Positions 60,510 to 64,000 of a stretch of 64,000 bases of DNA are shown piece after piece. This stretch comes from Dastarcus helophoroides (taxonomy: Eukaryota > Arthropoda > Insecta > Coleoptera > Bothrideridae): positions 43,532,987-43,596,986 of the forward strand of contig CM053325.1 of NCBI GenBank assembly GCA_028583605.1, in the 5' to 3' direction. The position numbers and the translations under genes are program-made. How positions within the stretch are numbered: the stretch's first letter is position 1; every line of letters starts with the position of its first letter. The notes beneath the pieces are model-generated. The model saw only the letters and a program-made list of their open reading frames with translations, was not told where the DNA came from and ran no database searches.

Positions 60510-61847
60510 TACCTTTATAATTTGAATTGATCTCTAGATGTTGATTACAATTTATGTCTACTTAAATATTCTATAGATATAATTATTTTGCTGTAATAGT
60601 TAGGTTACTTATGATTCTGCGATTAAATACAATAACTGATAAATGAATTAAATTCGCATCCAGACAAATTAAAACTTACATAACTGTACCTTCATAATTG
60701 AGTTAGTGTAAAACTTATAGGAAATCATTCGAAAACATTAAAAAAATAATTGATATTAGCTTAAACATTTTTTGACAAATTTTTTACCCCAAAAAGTTAT
60801 TCCAAGTGGTAGCTCTATTGTGCCCTTGGAACAATGCTAATAGGCGGCGATGAGTTGCATTTTAGACGACGATTTTATAATAATCAAGAAATATTTTTTT
60901 AACATTATATAACCTCATAACAATTATATTACTATATTTTCTATTTTGTCTCGTATGTTACCTTTTCAACTAATGTTAACAATTTTAAAATACCAGTTTT
61001 AGAAAGAAGGAATAAATCATCGCAATTAGATACAAAACTACTGAGTACTTGGATCTTTTAATCACAACTCTCATATGATTTTGGTAACTCAAGTCAATTT
61101 TGTGCTGTTAGGCTGATAATCAATGATGAATTAATCGCGGGTTTATAGTCCGAGAGCTGATGACGCATTTAGAGAAGGTATTTCAGGTAAGCTGAAATTA
61201 TGAAAAATGTTCACTTTATTGAATCTGAAATCTAGAATTGTGAAGGCGTTTGCGATTATTTATCTACTGCGCAGCCTCTAAATTTAACAAAAAAAAATCT
61301 CTCTTTCTTCCTCTCTCTCTTTCTCTCTCTACCATGTAGTTTAGTGTCTAAAAAGACTGTCTCAAAGTTTTATCACCAGTTAGATAAATTGCTCTTCTTT
61401 GAATAAAATTCATAAGAGCCAATGTATGTTTTGGGAATGAACTTTAAACATGAGAAGAGAATTGGTCCAACTGTATACTTTTTATAGAATAAATATCTAA
61501 TGAGAGGCAAAGTACTTTTTAGCTCGTTTACAGAAGGTTCAGCTTTTGAAAGGAGGATCTGGCAAAGGTGGGCACAAAAAAAAGTTGGTGCTTGCATTTA
61601 CTTCTAGGATAAACAAATTAGAGCTCATAGGAAGGAGTTTGTCATCCATGAAAATAGGAGAATGTTGGTGCCTTATCGCTTGATATTTCCTTAGGCAAAA
61701 CAGATGCCTAAATTATTCAAGAAATCAAAATTTTCTTTCATCATTTCAAAACATTCTCTAAATCATGATCTGTATCTATTGTTTACTTTACGAATAGTGG
61801 TTTGTTGGAGACAAAAGATGACATAACCTAACCTAACCTTTGCTACC
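60510..61847. other. No gene; CT microsatellite
   Basis: A (CT)n/(TTTCTC) run lies at 61298-61330. The rest shows no motif. If the receptor has further upstream first exons, I do not recognise them here. Confidence 0.4.
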
Positions 61848-62125
61848 TGTATATTAGTTTGACATTTAAAGCTCAGAGATCGTTTAGGTATAACATAAGC
61901 AGGGCAGGAGACAGAACAGACCCCTAGGGCATTCCTTCATTATCTATAGATGTTTCAGATCAGGTGCCATCAACGCTGACCTGAAGAGATCTGTCATTTA
62001 GAAATCTGGATATCAAACGACAGAAACCTGCTGACCGGATGAAAGTCCATCATTTTGGAGATAAGAGGCCGACGCCATACTCTGTTAAAGGTCTTGAAGA
62101 TATCCAACATCCAATAATATTTTAA
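61848..62125 (-). pseudogene. CR1/Jockey-like LINE RT fragment
   Basis: The minus strand reads a broken palm region: FLNDRSLQVSVDGT, ETSIDNEGMP, GSVLSPALLMLYLNDL. It matches the consensus of LINE RTs (...RxxxVxVDGxxSxxxxxxxGVPQGSVLSPxLFLLYINDL). The catalytic FADD box is not included. There are stops and at least two shifts. Confidence 0.75.
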
Positions 62126-63430
62126 ATTACAAGTCTAGAAAAGTTTATTATAGAACAAAATTGGTATTCATTCAAATGTAAAAAAACATTTAGCGATGAA
62201 CCATGTAAGAGCGACTGCTTAAAATTTCCAGTCCGAGAACAATTGGATAACGTTCTGAAATAATGTATGTTTTTCCTTGATCACAATAAAAACCAAGAAA
62301 TCTTAGGAAAGACGACCACATATACTGCGGATATAACTTTTAAAATCTTGTTTAACAGTGGCTGTAACTTTTTCATAGTAATACGCATTACTGCGTTGAG
62401 TTTTAGCTCACTCAGTGCTGTCATTGAACTATCATCAAATGGACGCATTACCACTGTAACTCAAAAAAGGTCTGATTAAAACATTGATAATGGTTGAAAG
62501 TTGCATTCGCCTTCATAAGTGGTCGCCAAAAATTATTATAAAATATATTTTTATTCATTTTTAGTGTCCTAAATTTGCCCAGATTTCATTTTCATAGATT
62601 TTCTGTTTTGATAAAAAAAATCAAAAACCCTTTGGTAACCTCCAACTTTAAAGGGTGTCACTCTGAATGGCGAAGGTGTAAAAAAAATCGCAGAAAAGAC
62701 TTATGCTAATTTTGCATGTAGAATCACCTCCCGAATTTGTTCACACTTTTTCAATTGTACCCTATATAGAACATAAATGTGTTTATATTTTAAGTGGCTA
62801 TTATCATGTATAACGTATTTGGGGCATACCATATTAATGTTTCTAAATTCGTAATTCCAAAATGTTTGAAGTGTCTAGTGAGTTATCTGTTTGAACTAAA
62901 TATTAATAATATTTGTAAGTAATATGTTACAAGGAAAAGCAATCGTAATGATTAGGAATTTTTTCTATTGTGCAAATCTATAGATATATTTGTTGGGGTT
63001 GTCAACTGCAATTTTATTGTGCTATAATTAGGAAATGGGTGCATCTATGACAGATATGAATTACTGAATGCCGCTTTGAACATTAATCATGTTACATTTA
63101 CGCAGTTGAGAAAACAGTAAATCCAATAAAGAAAATACTTTCAGTTTTATTTTGAAGCCGCAATTTAACATGGATTCGTTAATTTTGCTTTTTTAAACGA
63201 CGCCTTGAAATCAGTTAAAAATTAAAAATAAAAGTTAACAATTTTACAGTGTTCCTTATAGCTTCTACTGAAATAAGAGATCATAAAATTGGATCACTGA
63301 AGGTTAAACAATTTTAGAAGTAAATTATTGCAGTTTTGTGTAGACTCTTTTTGCTGCGGAATGGTTTATCTCTCCTTATGTAATATTGAAATATTGAAGT
63401 GAAAACAGCTTTTTTTCATGTATTTATCAG
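62126..63430. other. No feature seen
   Basis: A+T-rich DNA upstream of the receptor locus. No gene or repeat boundary is recognised. Confidence 0.4.
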
Positions 63431-64000
63431 GACGTCGAGGAAGAGGGGCAAAGGTCTTAAATGCTTCAGAGCCCGCGCTCCATGAGGGCCGGGTGAGCTC
63501 GTATGTTGGCATTTCGTAAATTACATAAATATTGAAGGCTCCTTGTTCTCGAAATGTAGTATTAAAAATCGAAGTTTTTTTAAGTTACTTAAATTTTTAC
63601 TCGAAGATTATGCTTTTCTTTCTCAAAATTCCATGTTTAGATTTTAAACTCGATAATTATTTTAATTTTTAATTTTTTAACTTTTCAGCTTAAATTTGAA
63701 AAATACTTCATTTTAAAGACCCAAGCGAAGGCAAATTTTTAACTAAGTCAAATGTACAAAAATTCAAAGATTCAAGAAAGTCAAATTTTTGGAAAACCGT
63801 CAACATTTAAAAAAAAACTTAAAATTTTGAAAGAAAATGGCAAAGTTTTCAAAATAAAGTCAAAATTTTTAAAAACAAAGTAGGATTTTTTCTTAAAAGT
63901 CAAATTTACGTAAAAGTCAAGGCTTGAAAAAAATCGAAATTTCTGAAAAAAAATTGAACTTTTCAAAAAAATTAAAAAAGAAAATTGTTAAACTTTTGAA
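63431..64000. repeat. GC-rich edge plus AAATTTTGA-type block, runs off window
   Basis: gaagaggggcaaaggtc (63440) resembles the left edge of the hAT-like element at 9973 (gaggggggcaaagggggcc). From 63545 it turns into the same low-complexity texture. It is probably the left part of another copy whose right end is outside. Confidence 0.5.

Overview
This is eukaryotic, strongly A+T-rich nuclear DNA, almost certainly from an insect. The only host gene I can support is a Methuselah (Mth)-like G-protein-coupled receptor, a family known mainly from insects. The transposable-element (TE) load (Copia, RTE/CR1-like LINEs, piggyBac, mariner/Tc1, Tigger/pogo, hAT, foldback elements) also fits an insect. 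I cannot name the order with confidence.

The Mth-like gene lies on the minus strand and organises the whole window. At the left end are two transmembrane (TM) exons with canonical splice sites: 2565-2386 (TM1-TM2) and 560-482 (TM3). The rest of the receptor must lie beyond base 1. To the right on the same strand are three separate ectodomain exons: 45084-44589, 54581-54089 and 60344 (or 60356)-59852. Each has a start codon, a signal peptide, an Mth-type cysteine pattern and a G|GT donor in phase 1. That is the phase required by the acceptor of the TM1 exon. I see no second set of TM exons between them. The simplest reading is one receptor gene with three alternative first exons, each with its own promoter, spliced to one shared 7TM module. 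The alternative is one gene plus stranded exon duplicates. The two distal exons are recent duplicates that share about 130 bp of upstream sequence containing a GATA site.

The 42-kb first intron and the gaps between the ectodomain exons are filled with mobile elements, nearly all broken. From left to right the main ones are: a palindromic element (860-2005), an internally deleted piggyBac (3960-5341), a 1.5-kb palindrome (7391-8921), a hAT-like element with a low-complexity AAATTTTGA-type interior (9973-12186), a 4-kb foldback carrying mariner and Tc1 relics (13498-17486), another palindrome (19755-20925), a Tigger-like MITE (21085-21547), a 5'-truncated Copia element with a nested pogo-like MITE (22605-25974), an RTE-like LINE tail (26164-27256), a long-TIR element (28477-31250), a 2.6-kb foldback built from ~150-bp tandem units (36792-39416), a decayed hAT transposase (40109-42871) and an internally deleted mariner (43186-44101). 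Between and beyond the ectodomain exons lie a nested hAT/palindrome (51008-53369) and a second long-TIR element (56425-59000), which interrupts a LINE reading frame and carries remains of a spliced zinc-binding gene.

RNA genes, CRISPR arrays and bacterial-type features were looked for and not seen. Splice, TIR and target-site calls were made by eye; family names for degraded TEs rest on short conserved motifs.
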